Source: Metabacillus sp. KUDC1714
Lineage (GTDB): Bacteria; Bacillota; Bacilli; Bacillales; Bacillaceae
DNA length: 64,000 nt
NCBI RefSeq assembly: GCF_014217835.1
Contig: NZ_CP055263.1
Location: 1,893,501-1,957,500 of the forward strand
Reading direction: 5' to 3'
Shown: in pieces, positions 36,084 to 46,490 of the stretch
How the letters are laid out: every line of letters starts with the position of its first letter
Position numbering within the stretch: position 1 is the first letter of the stretch
Program-made: the position numbers and the translations under genes
Notes under the pieces: model-generated
What the model was told of the DNA's origin: nothing
Seen by the model: only the letters and a program-made list of their open reading frames with translations
Database searches by the model: none

Positions 36084-37535
36084 TCATTTTTTTAAGTAAT
36101 CCATTGGATTTTTTAAATTACCATTATCATAAACTTCAAAGTGAAGATGCACACCGGTTGAATGACCGGTTGTACCCATTACGCCAATTTTTTGCCCTTG
36201 AGATACAACTTGTCCAACTGAGACAGAAATTGAATCTAAGTGTGCGTAAATCGTTTTTAAACCGTTATTATGGTTAATAACCACTTTGTTTCCATAACCA
36301 CCATTAAAGCCTGCAGATTCAACTGTACCATTATCTGCTGCTTTAATTGTACGATCACTTGGTCTAGCTATATCTATTCCTTTATGAAGCTTTCCCCAGC
36401 GTTGGCCTAAGCCACTGGATATATAGCCACCAACTGCTGGCCATGCTAGACTACCAGTACCTCTAGAAGGAATAATCTTTGTACCCTTTAAAATAATTTC
36501 TTTAACAGGTTCTTTTAAGATTTCTTCACTAGCAGTTTCTCGTTTTACCTCTGAGCTATTTTCTTTGAAAATAACATAGTTTACCAGTCTTTCACCATCT
36601 ACACCTTTTTGGGTTATCTTTTGTTCGCCCTTTGGCAGTGAGGAATCTTCTTTAACCTCTGTTTCAAAGGAAATGCTTTCTTTCTTTAGCATCTCTTGCT
36701 TTTCACTCACTTTAACGAAAGGCTTTAAAACCGTTACGGTCACCTCTTCACCAGGTTTAATTACTGTATCTTTTTTAAGTCCAGTATTTAAGTCTAATAG
36801 TTGCTCTAACGTTAAATCATGTTTAGATGCAATACTACCTAATACATCATTCTCCTGAATCATGTATTTCTTCTCCTCAAGTGTACCTTTTTTTAAAAGA
36901 ATAACGCCTTGATCAACAGTTAATACTTTGTCTGGAGAAACTTTTTTCGTTTCAAGTGAAACTTTCTCAGAAAATGTTACGTCTAATATACGTGACTGCC
37001 CTTCTTTTAATGAGTCTAAAGGAAGATTAGTAGCTTGTCTCGCCTCAATATCATTAAGTACATCTTTAGTTACATATTGCAGCTTATACTCAGTTAATAC
37101 AGATTCAGCATCTGCTTTACTATTAAAATTAGCAACAGACTGATCGTTAATCATTAATTCAGTAGATTCAACAACAACATCAAGCTCTTTATCTAAGTTT
37201 AATAATGTCTCATTATTATTAAAGACTGGGCGAAACATTTGTTCAGGAATAATTTCTATATCTTCAACTGTTAAATTTAAATTCTCATATGTGGCTTTTT
37301 GCTCTTCTAATTTTTTCTTAGACAGATCATCGATCAACACTTCATTATCAACAGTGCCCATGTAGTCTTCACCTAAGTAGATATGATAAACAGTTGATAA
37401 GGATGTTTCTGCAGAAGCAGATTCTACTCCTAATGTTAGGGTAGTTGCTAATGCAATCCCCATTGTGAATTTATTTATAAATGAATATTTTTTTATGAGA
37501 TGATTTCCTACTAATCTATTAGAACGCTTAAACAC
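36084..37535 (-). CDS. Secreted M23 endopeptidase with LysM and G5 domains
   Basis: A 483-residue exoprotein. A long signal peptide (about 1-42, ending SASA-ET) is followed by a region of unknown fold (45-220), LysM (about 221-268, YMIQENDVLGSIASKHDLTL), G5 (about 270-350) and a C-terminal LytM/M23 domain (about 365-480) with HKGIDIA and HLHFE zinc ligands. It should cleave peptide cross-bridges in peptidoglycan. GTG start with AGGGGGA upstream. Its place next to walR, the master regulator of wall hydrolases, suggests joint function, but I found no clear WalR box in its 5' region. Confidence 0.9.
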   Translation of the reverse strand: MFKRSNRLVGNHLIKKYSFINKFTMGIALATTLTLGVESASAETSLSTVYHIYLGEDYMGTVDNEVLIDDLSKKKLEEQKATYENLNLTVEDIEIIPEQMFRPVFNNNETLLNLDKELDVVVESTELMINDQSVANFNSKADAESVLTEYKLQYVTKDVLNDIEARQATNLPLDSLKEGQSRILDVTFSEKVSLETKKVSPDKVLTVDQGVILLKKGTLEEKKYMIQENDVLGSIASKHDLTLEQLLDLNTGLKKDTVIKPGEEVTVTVLKPFVKVSEKQEMLKKESISFETEVKEDSSLPKGEQKITQKGVDGERLVNYVIFKENSSEVKRETASEEILKEPVKEIILKGTKIIPSRGTGSLAWPAVGGYISSGLGQRWGKLHKGIDIARPSDRTIKAADNGTVESAGFNGGYGNKVVINHNNGLKTIYAHLDSISVSVGQVVSQGQKIGVMGTTGHSTGVHLHFEVYDNGNLKNPMDYLKK

Positions 37536-37811
37536 TGATTTTTCCCCCTAAATCTTTACTACAAGAAACTCAGGAAGCCCCTTACATAGGAATTTTGTTT
37601 TAAATCGACAAAATTCTCGTCATTATCCACCTTATAAAGGTAACATATTATTTGTAAACAGCCTTAAAATCCGACAAATTGTAACAGTATTGTATTATTA
37701 CATACATATTTTACTTATTCCTGTCATTTCCTGTAGATTTGAAGGGAGGAAATGGGCATATTATAGTTACCACAAAATAGCTTGTTCTTTACCTAATAAA
37801 CTTTTAAAAAA
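37536..37811 (-). other. Leader region of the M23 gene
   Basis: No further gene. It contains a 9-bp perfect hairpin GAATTTTGT/ACAAAATTC at 37590-37616 in the presumed 5' UTR. No riboswitch class was recognised. Confidence 0.45.
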
Positions 37812-37843
37812 ATAAAAGCATGATTCTATTGAATCATGCTTTT
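37812..37843 (-). terminator. Terminator of the tRNA cluster
   Basis: AAAAGCATGATTC (37814-37826) pairs perfectly with GAATCATGCTTTT (37831-37843); the minus strand continues into a T-rich run. Confidence 0.9.
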
Positions 37844-37847
37844 GGAG

Positions 37848-37920
37848 TGGCTCGGGACGGAATCGAACCGCCGACACATGGATTTTCAGTCCATTGCTCT
37901 ACCAACTGAGCTACCGAGCC
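37848..37920 (-). tRNA. tRNA-Phe (GAA)
   Basis: Cloverleaf with acceptor GGCTCGG/CCGAGCC, D-loop AGCTCAGTTGGTAGAGC, anticodon loop CTGAAAA and T-arm GGTTCGATTCC. CCA is not encoded. Last gene of a Lys-Glu-Asp-Phe cluster matching B. subtilis trnY. Confidence 0.96.
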
Positions 37921-38081
37921 ATACTGGGTTTACGGCTTCCGCTAAACTTCGAATCTCTGCGTCAGCTCTTTCACTCACATCCTCACGTATTTACATACGC
38001 TCCGGTGATCGTTCAATCGCTTCCTTGATCTTCTCGTTTATCAAAACCCTTTTACTTAAGAAAAGTAACTTAAGATAATGG
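37921..38081 (-). other. Spacer between tRNA-Asp and tRNA-Phe
   Basis: About 160 bp, longer and more GC-rich than the other tRNA spacers. It can be read through in several frames but no start or ribosome-binding site supports a gene. Similar spacer text beside Bacillus tRNA genes comes to mind, so it could be a conserved processing region. Confidence 0.35.
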
Positions 38082-38155
38082 CGGTCCGGACGGGACTCGA
38101 ACCCGCGACCTCCTGCGTGACAGGCAGGCATTCTAACCAACTGAACTACCGGACC
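38082..38155 (-). tRNA. tRNA-Asp (GTC)
   Basis: Acceptor GGTCCGG/CCGGACC with discriminator G, anticodon loop CTGTCAC and T-arm GGTTCGAGTCC. CCA not encoded (GCC follows). Confidence 0.96.
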
Positions 38156-38181
38156 TAATTGTAATTCTACTATATATAAAG

Positions 38182-38253
38182 TGACCCGTACGGGATTCGA
38201 ACCCGTGTTACCGCCGTGAAAGGGCGGTGTCTTAACCGCTTGACCAACGGGCC
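38182..38253 (-). tRNA. tRNA-Glu (TTC)
   Basis: Acceptor GGCCCGT/ACGGGTC, anticodon loop CTTTCAC, T-arm GGTTCGAATCC. CCA not encoded. Confidence 0.96.
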
Positions 38254-38273
38254 AAAGTAACATGTAGTAAAAA

Positions 38274-38349
38274 TGGTGAGCCATGAAGGACTCGAACCTT
38301 CGACCCTCTGATTAAAAGTCAGATGCTCTACCAACTGAGCTAATGGCTC
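38274..38349 (-). tRNA. tRNA-Lys (TTT)
   Basis: Acceptor GAGCCAT/ATGGCTC, anticodon loop CTTTTAA, T-arm GGTTCGAGTCC. CCA is encoded (38276-38274). First gene of the cluster. Confidence 0.96.
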
Positions 38350-38517
38350 ATTATAGAAATGAGTAGATATTACATTGTTTTAGTGCTTGTACTGCTGTGA
38401 CTCATTATTCAATGAATAAGATATTAAATCTTCTAACAGGACGTGATCTATCATACCATATCACTTCTAAATAAAACAATACATTTTTTTATTTAATTTG
38501 TAATATTTTCTTTGATG

Positions 38518-38547
38518 TTAAAAGGGAATCGACATTCTTCGATTCCC
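38518..38547 (-). terminator. Terminator of purA
   Basis: GGGAATCGA (38524-38532) pairs perfectly with TCGATTCCC (38539-38547); the minus strand continues TTTTAAC. Confidence 0.85.
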
Positions 38548-38571
38548 CTCTATACAATGACTAATGTTTAT

Positions 38572-39858
38572 TTAACTATATACACTGCGAATAACATTCG
38601 TTTGAGTTCTGTCCGGTCCCACAGAGAAGATCGATAATGGAATACCAGTAAGCTGTGAAATACGCTCGATATAATGTCTAGCGTTAGCAGGTAGTTCACT
38701 TAGATTGCGAACACCTGTAATATCTTCTGTCCAGCCTGGTAGTTCTTCGTATACTGGTTCACATTCTGCAAGAACTTTTAAACTAGCAGGATACTCGTTA
38801 ATTGTCTCACCTTTATGCTTATATGCTACGCAAATTTTTAATGTTTCAATGCCAGTTAACACGTCAATTGAGTTTAGTGAAAGGTCTGTTAATCCACTTA
38901 CTCTTCTTGCATGACGAACAACAACACTATCAAACCATCCAACACGACGTGGACGTCCAGTTGTTGTACCATATTCACGTCCAACTTCACGAATTTGGTT
39001 GCCAATTTCATTGTTTAATTCAGTAGGAAAAGGACCGTCACCTACACGAGTTGTATATGCCTTAGATACACCAACAACATGGTTTATCTTAGTTGGACCT
39101 ACTCCAGAACCAATTGTAACTCCTCCAGCAACAGGGTTAGAAGATGTAACAAAAGGATATGTACCTTGATCAATATCAAGCATTACACCTTGAGCACCTT
39201 CAAAAAGAACACGACGCCCCTCATCCAAAGCATCATTTAGAACAACTGATGTATCTAAAACATACTTTTTAAATTGTTGGCCATATTCATAGTACTCATC
39301 TAAAATTTCTTCCACAGTGAAGCCTTCTACTTCATAAAACTTTTCTAACATGCGGTTCTTTTCTTCTAAAGCACGAACAAGCTTCTCTTCGAAAACATCA
39401 CGCTCAAGTAAATCAGAAATACGGATCCCTACGCGAGCTGCCTTATCCATGTAGGCTGGTCCGATTCCTTTTTTAGTTGTACCAATTTTATTTGCGCCTT
39501 TTCGTTCTTCCTCTACCTCATCTAATTTAAGGTGGTAAGGTAAAATGACATGCGCACGATTGCTAATACGTAAATTATCTGTTGTAATTCCACGCTCATG
39601 TAAATAAGCAAGTTCTGTAACAAGTGCTTTCGGATCTACAACCATACCATTACCAATCACACAGATTTTATCTTTATAAAAAATCCCAGATGGAATTAAG
39701 TGAAGTTTATAAGTCTCTCCACCAAATTTAATTGTATGACCTGCGTTATTTCCACCTTGATAACGAGCAATAACCTCTGCATTTTCAGAAAGGAAATCAG
39801 TAATCTTTCCTTTCCCTTCATCTCCCCATTGAGTTCCAACAACTACTACTGAAGACAT
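38572..39858 (-). CDS. purA: Adenylosuccinate synthetase
   Basis: A 428-residue GTP-dependent ligase that joins IMP and aspartate to adenylosuccinate, the first committed step to AMP. The N-terminal P-loop variant [11 protein letters not shown] holds the catalytic Asp, followed by NAGHT (catalytic His). The ATG at 39858 has GGAGGTG 7 nt upstream; a GTG three codons earlier lies inside that site. Paired PurR boxes sit about 85-130 bp upstream. Monocistronic. Confidence 0.97.
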   Translation of the reverse strand: MSSVVVVGTQWGDEGKGKITDFLSENAEVIARYQGGNNAGHTIKFGGETYKLHLIPSGIFYKDKICVIGNGMVVDPKALVTELAYLHERGITTDNLRISNRAHVILPYHLKLDEVEEERKGANKIGTTKKGIGPAYMDKAARVGIRISDLLERDVFEEKLVRALEEKNRMLEKFYEVEGFTVEEILDEYYEYGQQFKKYVLDTSVVLNDALDEGRRVLFEGAQGVMLDIDQGTYPFVTSSNPVAGGVTIGSGVGPTKINHVVGVSKAYTTRVGDGPFPTELNNEIGNQIREVGREYGTTTGRPRRVGWFDSVVVRHARRVSGLTDLSLNSIDVLTGIETLKICVAYKHKGETINEYPASLKVLAECEPVYEELPGWTEDITGVRNLSELPANARHYIERISQLTGIPLSIFSVGPDRTQTNVIRSVYS

Positions 39859-39942
39859 TCCGTGCACCTCCGTAATTTCGCACTTAATTTCGCACTAATC
39901 AAACATGTTTATTTTATCAATCACTATGAAGAAAGTCAATGA

Positions 39943-39987
39943 AAATACGAACATTTATAAATCCACGAGATGTATTCGTTCGTATAT
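39943..39987 (-). promoter_or_regulatory. Paired PurR boxes of purA
   Basis: Two inverted boxes with the CGAAC core: plus-strand AAATACGAACATTTA at 39943-39957 and, on the other strand, ATATACGAACGAATA (39987-39973). The 15-nt gap is close to that of B. subtilis PurR operators. Repression should be relieved by PRPP. Confidence 0.8.
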
Positions 39988-40092
39988 TCCTCTTTGTCTA
40001 TTGTAATAAAAAACAATATATTCCTTCATTACTCTTTATTTACGATTACTTTTATCATATCCCAATATAGAATGATTAACTCTAAAAGGAAC

Positions 40093-40126
40093 ATAAAAAA
40101 AGAAGACCGCATGGATACGATCTTCT
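40093..40126 (-). terminator. Terminator of the replicative helicase gene
   Basis: AGAAGACCG (40101-40109) pairs with CGATCTTCT (40118-40126) with one wobble; TTTTTTT follows on the minus strand. Confidence 0.85.
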
Positions 40127-40127
40127 C

Positions 40128-41498
40128 TTATGCACCTTGTGGTACACCTTCGTCATCAAAACGCCGCTCTAGATTAACGAATTTGTTATATTCTTTTACA
40201 AAGGCTAATGACACGGTACCAACCGGACCATTACGCTGTTTAGCAATGATAATTTCAATGATATTTTTATTCTCAGATTCTTTATCATAATAGTCATCAC
40301 GGTATAGGAAGGCCACAATATCAGCATCCTGCTCAATACTCCCAGATTCACGGATATCTGACATCATTGGACGTTTATCTTGACGTTGTTCAACTCCACG
40401 TGATAGCTGAGATAAAGCAATAACAGGAACCTTTAGCTCACGAGCTAATTCCTTAAGAGTTCTGGAAATTTCCGATACCTCTTGTTGGCGGTTATCACTA
40501 CGACCACTACCTTGGATTAATTGTAAGTAATCGATCAATACCATACCTAAACCAGCCTCTTGTTTTAAACGGCGACATTTTGCACGGATTTCACTTACAC
40601 GTATACCAGGTGTATCATCAATATATATTCCAGAATTTGAAAGGCTTCCCATTGCCATGGTTAATTTACCCCAATCCTCAGGGGTTAATGAACCTGTTCT
40701 AAGTCGTTGGGCATCTATATTACCTTCAGCACAAAGCATCCTCATGACAAGCTGATCTGCACCCATCTCCAGACTAAAGATTGCAACGTTTTCGTCAGTT
40801 TTTGTCGCAACGTTTTGCGCAATATTTAATGCAAATGCTGTTTTACCAACAGATGGACGTGCTGCTACAATAATGAGATCATTTCGTTGGAAGCCTGCTG
40901 TCATTTTATCTAGCTCCATGAAACCTGTTGGGATACCAGTAACATCCCCTTTACGATCATGAAGCAATTCAATGTTATCATATGTTTGGACAAGAACATC
41001 TTTAATATTTTGAAAGGCACCAGCATTCTTACGCTGTGCAACCTCCATAATTGTTTTTTCAGCCTCATTTAAAAGAACTTCAACTTCATCTTCCCGGCTA
41101 TACCCATCTTGGGCAATTCCAGTAGCAGTACGGATAAGACGACGTAAAATTGACTTTTCTTCTACTAATTTCCCGTAATATTCAATATTAGCTGCAGTAG
41201 GTACTGAATTTGCTAAATCACTTAAATATGAAACCCCGCCCACTTCTTCTAAAAGATTCGCGTCTGCTAATTCTGAGGTTACCGTTACTAAATCGACTGG
41301 CTCACCTTTATCGGATAAATCAAGCATTGCATTATAAATTTTTTGATGTGATGCACGATAAAAATCTTCAGGAATTAAAAGTTCTGATGCTAATGTTAAA
41401 GAAGATGGTTGCAGAAATATTGCGCCTAATACGGCCTGTTCTGCTTCTATATTTTGTGGTGGAATACGATCACCAATTACTTCGTTTATGATGACCAC
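40128..41498 (-). CDS. dnaC: Replicative DNA helicase (DnaB family; B. subtilis DnaC)
   Basis: A 456-residue hexameric helicase. The N-terminal collar domain starts RIPPQNIEAEQAVLGAIF; the RecA-like domain has Walker A in AARPSVGKTAFALN, Walker B VLIDYLQL and the arginine-finger region near RSDNRQQEVSEISR. The name follows B. subtilis usage; it is equivalent to E. coli dnaB. The best available start is a GTG at 41498, but AAAGGA lies only a few bases upstream, so the exact start is uncertain. It follows rplI on the same strand. Confidence 0.95.
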   Translation of the reverse strand: MVIINEVIGDRIPPQNIEAEQAVLGAIFLQPSSLTLASELLIPEDFYRASHQKIYNAMLDLSDKGEPVDLVTVTSELADANLLEEVGGVSYLSDLANSVPTAANIEYYGKLVEEKSILRRLIRTATGIAQDGYSREDEVEVLLNEAEKTIMEVAQRKNAGAFQNIKDVLVQTYDNIELLHDRKGDVTGIPTGFMELDKMTAGFQRNDLIIVAARPSVGKTAFALNIAQNVATKTDENVAIFSLEMGADQLVMRMLCAEGNIDAQRLRTGSLTPEDWGKLTMAMGSLSNSGIYIDDTPGIRVSEIRAKCRRLKQEAGLGMVLIDYLQLIQGSGRSDNRQQEVSEISRTLKELARELKVPVIALSQLSRGVEQRQDKRPMMSDIRESGSIEQDADIVAFLYRDDYYDKESENKNIIEIIIAKQRNGPVGTVSLAFVKEYNKFVNLERRFDDEGVPQGA

Positions 41499-41646
41499 CG
41501 TCCTTTTATTTTAATAATTGCTAGGAAGCTATCAATGATTCAATCTCATATAATTAGAAACTCTTAAGTACTAAGCATAAAAAAAATGTGGCTAAGCTTC
41601 AAGATAAATTTCACTCTTTCCACAAAACCACTTATATTTCCAACAT

Positions 41647-42093
41647 TTACTGTTCAGTTACATGCACCTTTACTGTTGCTGATACTTCAGGGTGCAACTT
41701 AACAGGTACATTTGTAAATCCAAGGGCACGAATTGCATCAGGTAGGTCGATTTTGCGCTTATCCAACTTGATACTATGGCTCTTTTTAAGTTCATCTGCT
41801 ATTTGCTTACTAGTAATTGAACCAAATAGACGCCCACCTTCACCTGATTTAGCACTTAATTGTACAGTTAGTTCCTCTAACACCTTTTTAAGTTCTTGCA
41901 TTTGCTCTAATTCTTCAATTGCTTCTTTCTCTTGTTTCTTCTTTTGTGCATTTAAAGAGCTTACATTAGCATTTGATGCTTCAACTGCAAGTCCTTGTTT
42001 AAGTAAGAAGTTTTGCGCGTAGCCATCCGCAACATTTTTGACTTCACCTTTTTTCCCTTTTCCTTTTACATCTTTTAAAAATATTACCTTCAT
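41647..42093 (-). CDS. rplI: 50S ribosomal protein L9
   Basis: A 148-residue protein with the two-lobed L9 fold: N-terminal rRNA-binding domain ([31 protein letters not shown]), long connecting helix rich in Glu and Lys, and the C-terminal domain ending VTEQ. It sits at the base of the L1 stalk and helps maintain frame. Its start overlaps the gdpP stop by 4 bp (ATGA), so translation is coupled. Confidence 0.97.
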   Translation of the reverse strand: MKVIFLKDVKGKGKKGEVKNVADGYAQNFLLKQGLAVEASNANVSSLNAQKKKQEKEAIEELEQMQELKKVLEELTVQLSAKSGEGGRLFGSITSKQIADELKKSHSIKLDKRKIDLPDAIRALGFTNVPVKLHPEVSATVKVHVTEQ

Positions 42094-44063
42094 GATTTGG
42101 TTCCTCCTTCAAGATAATCTTCTAGTGCTGATTTCAGTCTTTCTTCTGTTTCTTTAAGCGTGTAATTCTGAAGCTGTGTCGCAGCATTTGTTAAATGACC
42201 TCCGCCATCAAGTGCTTCCATAATGAGCTGAACATTAATGTCACCTAATGACCTGGCACTAATGCTAATACTAGCTTCATTCCGCCTTGCAATAACAAAG
42301 GAAGCTGAAACTCCATTCATTGTTAAAAGCGTATCAGCCGTTTGAGCAATGATAACCTGTTCAAAAAATTCATTGTCATCTGCAATTGTAATCGCAATTC
42401 CTTCTTTGTAGATTGACGCGTTTTGAATAAGTCTAGCACGCTTCACATAGTTCTCGATATCTTCTTTCATAAACTTTTGAACTAGTACTGTATCAGCGCC
42501 CTTAGCTCTTAAGTATGAGGCTGCATCAAACGTACGTGAACCTGTACGAAGAGTAAAACTTTTTGTATCAACGATAATACCTGCTAATAAAGCAGTTGCT
42601 TCAACCATGTTCATTTTAAGACGCTTTGGCTGGTACTCTAATAGCTCTGTTACTAATTCAGCTGTAGACGATGCGTAAGGCTCCATATAAACAAGGATTG
42701 GGTCCTTTATAAACTCCTCACCCCGTCTATGATGATCAATGACAATAACATGCTCACTTCTAGATAGTAACCTTTCATCAATGACCATTGACGGCTTATG
42801 GGTATCTACGACAATAAGTAATGTTTCATCTGTCATAATCTCTAGTGCTTGCTCTGGTGTGATAAATCTCGACCAGAGCTCTGGATGCTGCTTTAGCTCA
42901 ATCAGTAATTGTTCTACACCAGAATCAAGTGCATCTGGGTCTAAGACGATAAACCCCTCTTTTCCATTTACTTGTGCAACCTTTAAGATTCCAATAGCAG
43001 AACCAATGGCATCCATATCAGGAAACTTATGTCCCATTATCATCACTTTATCACTTTCAGAGACAATTTCTTTTAATGCATGGGATATAACACGGGCACG
43101 TACTCTCGTGCGCTTTTCCATTGGGTTGGTTTTACCACCGAAGAACTTTACTTTACCGCTTGTTTGTTTTATAGCAACCTGGTCTCCACCACGTCCAAGG
43201 GCTAAATCTTGACCAGATTGAGCTAAATCAGCTAGCTCCTGCAACGAAGATACACCTGTACCAATCCCTATACTTAATGTTAATGATACATTATGGATCG
43301 TTGTTTTCTCTCTAACTTCATCTAAAATGGAGAATTTCGTTTTTTCTAACTTAGTTAAAATATTTTCATTTAACACACCTAAAAAACGTTCTGAGGAAAC
43401 TCTTTTTAAAAATACACCATAATCCTTAGCCCACTTATTTAATAAGGCTGTTACTTCACTATTTATTGCACTCTTAGCCTGATCATCCATCCCTTGTGTC
43501 ACTTCATCATAATTATCTAAAAAGATAAATGCTAAGGCTGTACGCTCATTCTCATACTGCCGCTCAATTTCTATTTGTTCTGTAACATCAAAGAAATATA
43601 ATAAACGTTCATTTCGTTTAATAATGACTTTAAATTTTCGATCATGTAAGGTAATCGTTTCTGAATCAACTTCTTGTTTTATTAATGGGACTAATGCATC
43701 AGCTACATCAAATAGGGATCTACCCACTAATGTATCTACGTCAAAGCAAGAAGTTAAAAATGGATTCGTCCACTCTATATGATATTGATCATTAAATAAC
43801 ATAATCCCAATCGGCATCTCCATTAAAGCTTCTTCGCCGACCTTTTTCAATCGATATGAAAGCGTTGTAATATAACCTTCCATTTCTAATTGAAAGTCTA
43901 AAACAGCTTTCCTTAGAAGGTAAAGTGAAACACTTAAGAAAATAGATACCAGGATACCGATTATCCAATTATAAAAAAATAGAACCAGGACAGCTATAAC
44001 TGTTAAGCCAATTAATGAATAAATAGAATATCGGATTAATGTCTTTTCATTTAAATTTGGCAT
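42090..44063 (-). CDS. gdpP: Cyclic-di-AMP phosphodiesterase GdpP
   Basis: A 657-residue membrane protein. Two N-terminal TM helices (about 12-55), a PAS-like domain (about 60-165, heme-binding in the homologue), a degenerate GGDEF domain, then DHH-DHHA1 (about 335-655) with [13 protein letters not shown] and DHHRRGE metal-binding motifs. It hydrolyses c-di-AMP to pApA and so tunes potassium and wall homeostasis. Located between yybS and rplI as in B. subtilis (yybT). Confidence 0.96.
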   Translation of the reverse strand: MPNLNEKTLIRYSIYSLIGLTVIAVLVLFFYNWIIGILVSIFLSVSLYLLRKAVLDFQLEMEGYITTLSYRLKKVGEEALMEMPIGIMLFNDQYHIEWTNPFLTSCFDVDTLVGRSLFDVADALVPLIKQEVDSETITLHDRKFKVIIKRNERLLYFFDVTEQIEIERQYENERTALAFIFLDNYDEVTQGMDDQAKSAINSEVTALLNKWAKDYGVFLKRVSSERFLGVLNENILTKLEKTKFSILDEVREKTTIHNVSLTLSIGIGTGVSSLQELADLAQSGQDLALGRGGDQVAIKQTSGKVKFFGGKTNPMEKRTRVRARVISHALKEIVSESDKVMIMGHKFPDMDAIGSAIGILKVAQVNGKEGFIVLDPDALDSGVEQLLIELKQHPELWSRFITPEQALEIMTDETLLIVVDTHKPSMVIDERLLSRSEHVIVIDHHRRGEEFIKDPILVYMEPYASSTAELVTELLEYQPKRLKMNMVEATALLAGIIVDTKSFTLRTGSRTFDAASYLRAKGADTVLVQKFMKEDIENYVKRARLIQNASIYKEGIAITIADDNEFFEQVIIAQTADTLLTMNGVSASFVIARRNEASISISARSLGDINVQLIMEALDGGGHLTNAATQLQNYTLKETEERLKSALEDYLEGGTKS

Positions 44064-44102
44064 TCGTTTCTCATCAACTCCTCTCAGGCAGTGAATCCTA
44101 TT

Positions 44103-45038
44103 TTACTTTTTTGTTATTTTGTCACGGAGAGGGAAGCATAAATCAATTATACCTAAGATTCTAATAAGATAAAGAAATATTGGTAAGAGCAATGAAGCAA
44201 TTACAGCGATTACTGGTATAGCCTTTGATAAGCCCTTCTTATATGAATAATAATATATGAACGAGTAGCCTTGAATTAGGACACAGAATTGTAAAATATA
44301 ATATAAGTTTATCAACGCCATAAAATAGAAGCTATCTTTATCAAGTTTTATCATAATTAACACTGATACGATTAAATAATACCAGATTAAGCTTATTGGC
44401 AAGCGCCAATCCCTAAATGGTTTTAAAGGAGATACTTCAACCTTCAAGCGCTTAAGTACTGGTATTGCTACAAGGTGGCTAAAGAGAGAAAATAGGATAC
44501 CTAAGGTTACAAACATAGTTGGTGTTAATATATGTATCAGATCCAAACCCTTTTCCAGCTGTTCAAATTGTTGCTCTACATTTGTATTAGCGTCAAGAGC
44601 AGTAATGATTGACTTTGATTGCTCTATTGATTCTTCAAGTAAACCGATAGAAATTTTTATAAAATCAAGCTTAAGGAATAGTATTGCTCCTATATAAGTT
44701 ATAACAAAACTAAATGTATAAGCTAAGCTTCCTCCTATTAATGCACCTATCGGACTTTTCCTTTTATAAAAATAACCCATTGTTAAGCCACTCAAACCAA
44801 AAATAAAAGCGATTAAGATATTTGTTACTGACCCAAAGAGGATCGATAGAATACAACCCGCGATTAACATCATGATCGATAGGGGAATACCATGTCTAAT
44901 TGTAAATAGCATAAAGGGTAATGGGAGGACTAAGTGTAAGATCGTCCCTATGATTGGTGCATATAGAGCAAAAAGCATTAAAACTAAGAATATCGCTAAA
45001 ATAAGTGCACCTTCTGTTATTACACGAACTTTACTCAC
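44103..45038 (-). CDS. yybS: DUF2232 membrane protein YybS
   Basis: A 311-residue integral membrane protein with about eight hydrophobic segments, starting MSKVRVITEGALILAIFL. It belongs to the YybS/DUF2232 family always found next to gdpP in Bacillaceae. Function unknown; some relatives resemble substrate-binding components of ECF transporters. It ends 40 bp before gdpP, so the two are likely co-transcribed. Confidence 0.9.
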   Translation of the reverse strand: MSKVRVITEGALILAIFLVLMLFALYAPIIGTILHLVLPLPFMLFTIRHGIPLSIMMLIAGCILSILFGSVTNILIAFIFGLSGLTMGYFYKRKSPIGALIGGSLAYTFSFVITYIGAILFLKLDFIKISIGLLEESIEQSKSIITALDANTNVEQQFEQLEKGLDLIHILTPTMFVTLGILFSLFSHLVAIPVLKRLKVEVSPLKPFRDWRLPISLIWYYLIVSVLIMIKLDKDSFYFMALINLYYILQFCVLIQGYSFIYYYSYKKGLSKAIPVIAVIASLLLPIFLYLIRILGIIDLCFPLRDKITKK

Positions 45039-45204
45039 ATTTTCACCTCTTTAAAGGGATCATATTATATTTTAGACTACCTTCATCACGGAATCAAACT
45101 TCTAAACGACCATCTTAACACCTTTTTTCAGAATGGTTATTTACCCAATTAAAGGAAGCATTATTAGTAGGGTAGGCAATCTAGGTCTGCCCATTTAATA
45201 GATG

Positions 45205-45246
45205 AAAAAAGCACAGAAAGGATACAATCCTTATCTGTGCTTTTTC
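45205..45246 (-). terminator. Terminator of rpsF-ssb-rpsR
   Basis: GCACAGAAAGGAT (45211-45223) pairs with ATCCTTATCTGTGC (45227-45240) with a small bulge; AAAAAA on the left gives a T-run on the minus strand. Confidence 0.88.
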
Positions 45247-45251
45247 ATTTA

Positions 45252-45494
<243 letters not shown>

Positions 45495-45537
45495 CTAGTT
45501 CCTCCCTTCTGATTATATTACGGTCATATATTTATAA

Positions 45538-46062
45538 TTAAAACGGTAAGTCATCATCAGATATATCAATAGGCTTTCCATCGTTTGCAAATGGATCGTC
45601 ATCAAAGCTTGTACGACCTTGATTACGTTGATTTTGATCTGAACCGAATGGGTTTTGATTACCAGAGTTTTCTGAATACCCACCAAAGTTATTATTATTG
45701 TTATTGTTGCTGTTGTAGTTATTGTTGCCTCCGCCGCTCGCACCTCTAGGCTCAAGGAATTGGACACTTTCTGCAACAACCTCTGTTACATATACACGTT
45801 TCCCGCTTTGATCCTCATAGCTACGTGATTGCAAACGACCGTCAACACCTGCTAAGCTTCCTTTTTTAAGAAAGTTTGCAACATTTTCGGCTTGCTTTCG
45901 CCAAATCACACAGTTTAGAAAGTCAGCTTCTCTTTCACCTTGTTGGTTTGTAAACGTACGGTTTACTGCTAAAGTAAATGTAGCAACAGCTACTCCGCTT
46001 GGTGTGTAACGCAAATCTGGATCTTTTGTTAGTCTTCCGACTAGTACAACTCGATTCAACAT
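45538..46062 (-). CDS. ssbA: Single-stranded DNA-binding protein
   Basis: A 174-residue SSB. The OB-fold occupies residues 1-105 ([19 protein letters not shown] ... FLEP), then a Gly/Asn-rich linker with runs of Asn, and the acidic tip DISDDDLPF that recruits repair and replication partners. The ATG at 46062 matches the homologue; an ATG three codons earlier overlaps AAGGATGG, the ribosome-binding site. Confidence 0.96.
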   Translation of the reverse strand: MLNRVVLVGRLTKDPDLRYTPSGVAVATFTLAVNRTFTNQQGEREADFLNCVIWRKQAENVANFLKKGSLAGVDGRLQSRSYEDQSGKRVYVTEVVAESVQFLEPRGASGGGNNNYNSNNNNNNNFGGYSENSGNQNPFGSDQNQRNQGRTSFDDDPFANDGKPIDISDDDLPF

Positions 46063-46100
46063 CAGAACCATCCTTTTTTGAATATCTTTTCAAACATTAA

Positions 46101-46391
46101 TTATTTATCTTCTTTTTTAATAACGATATGGCGAATGATATCTTCGCTGATTTTCGCTAAACGATCAAATTCTTGAATAGCAGCAGCTTCAGAGTTAACT
46201 TGAAGAAGCATGTAGTAGCCATCACGGAAATCATTGATTTCGTAAGCCAAACGGCGTTTGCCCCACTCTTTTGATTCGTTTAATTCCGCACCATTATCAG
46301 ATAAAACGCTGTTGAAACGCTCAACTAGAGCTTTCTTAGCTTCATCTTCAATATTTGGGCGGATGATGTACATAACCTCGTACTTTTTCAT
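46101..46391 (-). CDS. rpsF: 30S ribosomal protein S6
   Basis: A 96-residue S6 ([17 protein letters not shown] ... [10 protein letters not shown]) that binds 16S rRNA together with S18. Two ATGs in tandem are possible; the second (46391) matches the B. subtilis N-terminus and sits 9 nt from GGAGG. First gene of the operon, with an S6:S18-type leader just upstream and a TATAAT on the minus strand at 46474-46469. Confidence 0.96.
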   Translation of the reverse strand: MKKYEVMYIIRPNIEDEAKKALVERFNSVLSDNGAELNESKEWGKRRLAYEINDFRDGYYMLLQVNSEAAAIQEFDRLAKISEDIIRHIVIKKEDK

Positions 46392-46403
46392 CATCTTACA
46401 CCT

Positions 46404-46437
46404 CCTTTTGGTCTAAACGGCCCATTATAGGGCAAGG
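46404..46437 (-). promoter_or_regulatory. Candidate S6:S18-binding leader of rpsF
   Basis: On the minus strand GCCC-TATAAT-GGGC is closed by flanking CCTT/AAGG, with CCGTTTAGA bulged on the 3' side. This resembles the autoregulatory rpsF leader motif in which a CCG bulge is bound by the S6-S18 complex. Confidence 0.5.
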
Positions 46438-46490
46438 AGCAATTAAAATAAATTACTCACAATTAGGTATTATAGCAAATGATACTGAAA

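Noticed and set aside
37536..37800. WalR box or c-di-AMP riboswitch before the M23 gene
   Set aside because: No two half-sites at the right spacing, and the conserved ydaO-type riboswitch elements were not found.
37836..38284. Open frames across the tRNA genes
   Set aside because: They are read-through of tRNA and spacer sequence on either strand.
40390..40410. CCACGTGA in the helicase gene as a parS site
   Set aside because: Only the central bases match; the arms do not fit the consensus.
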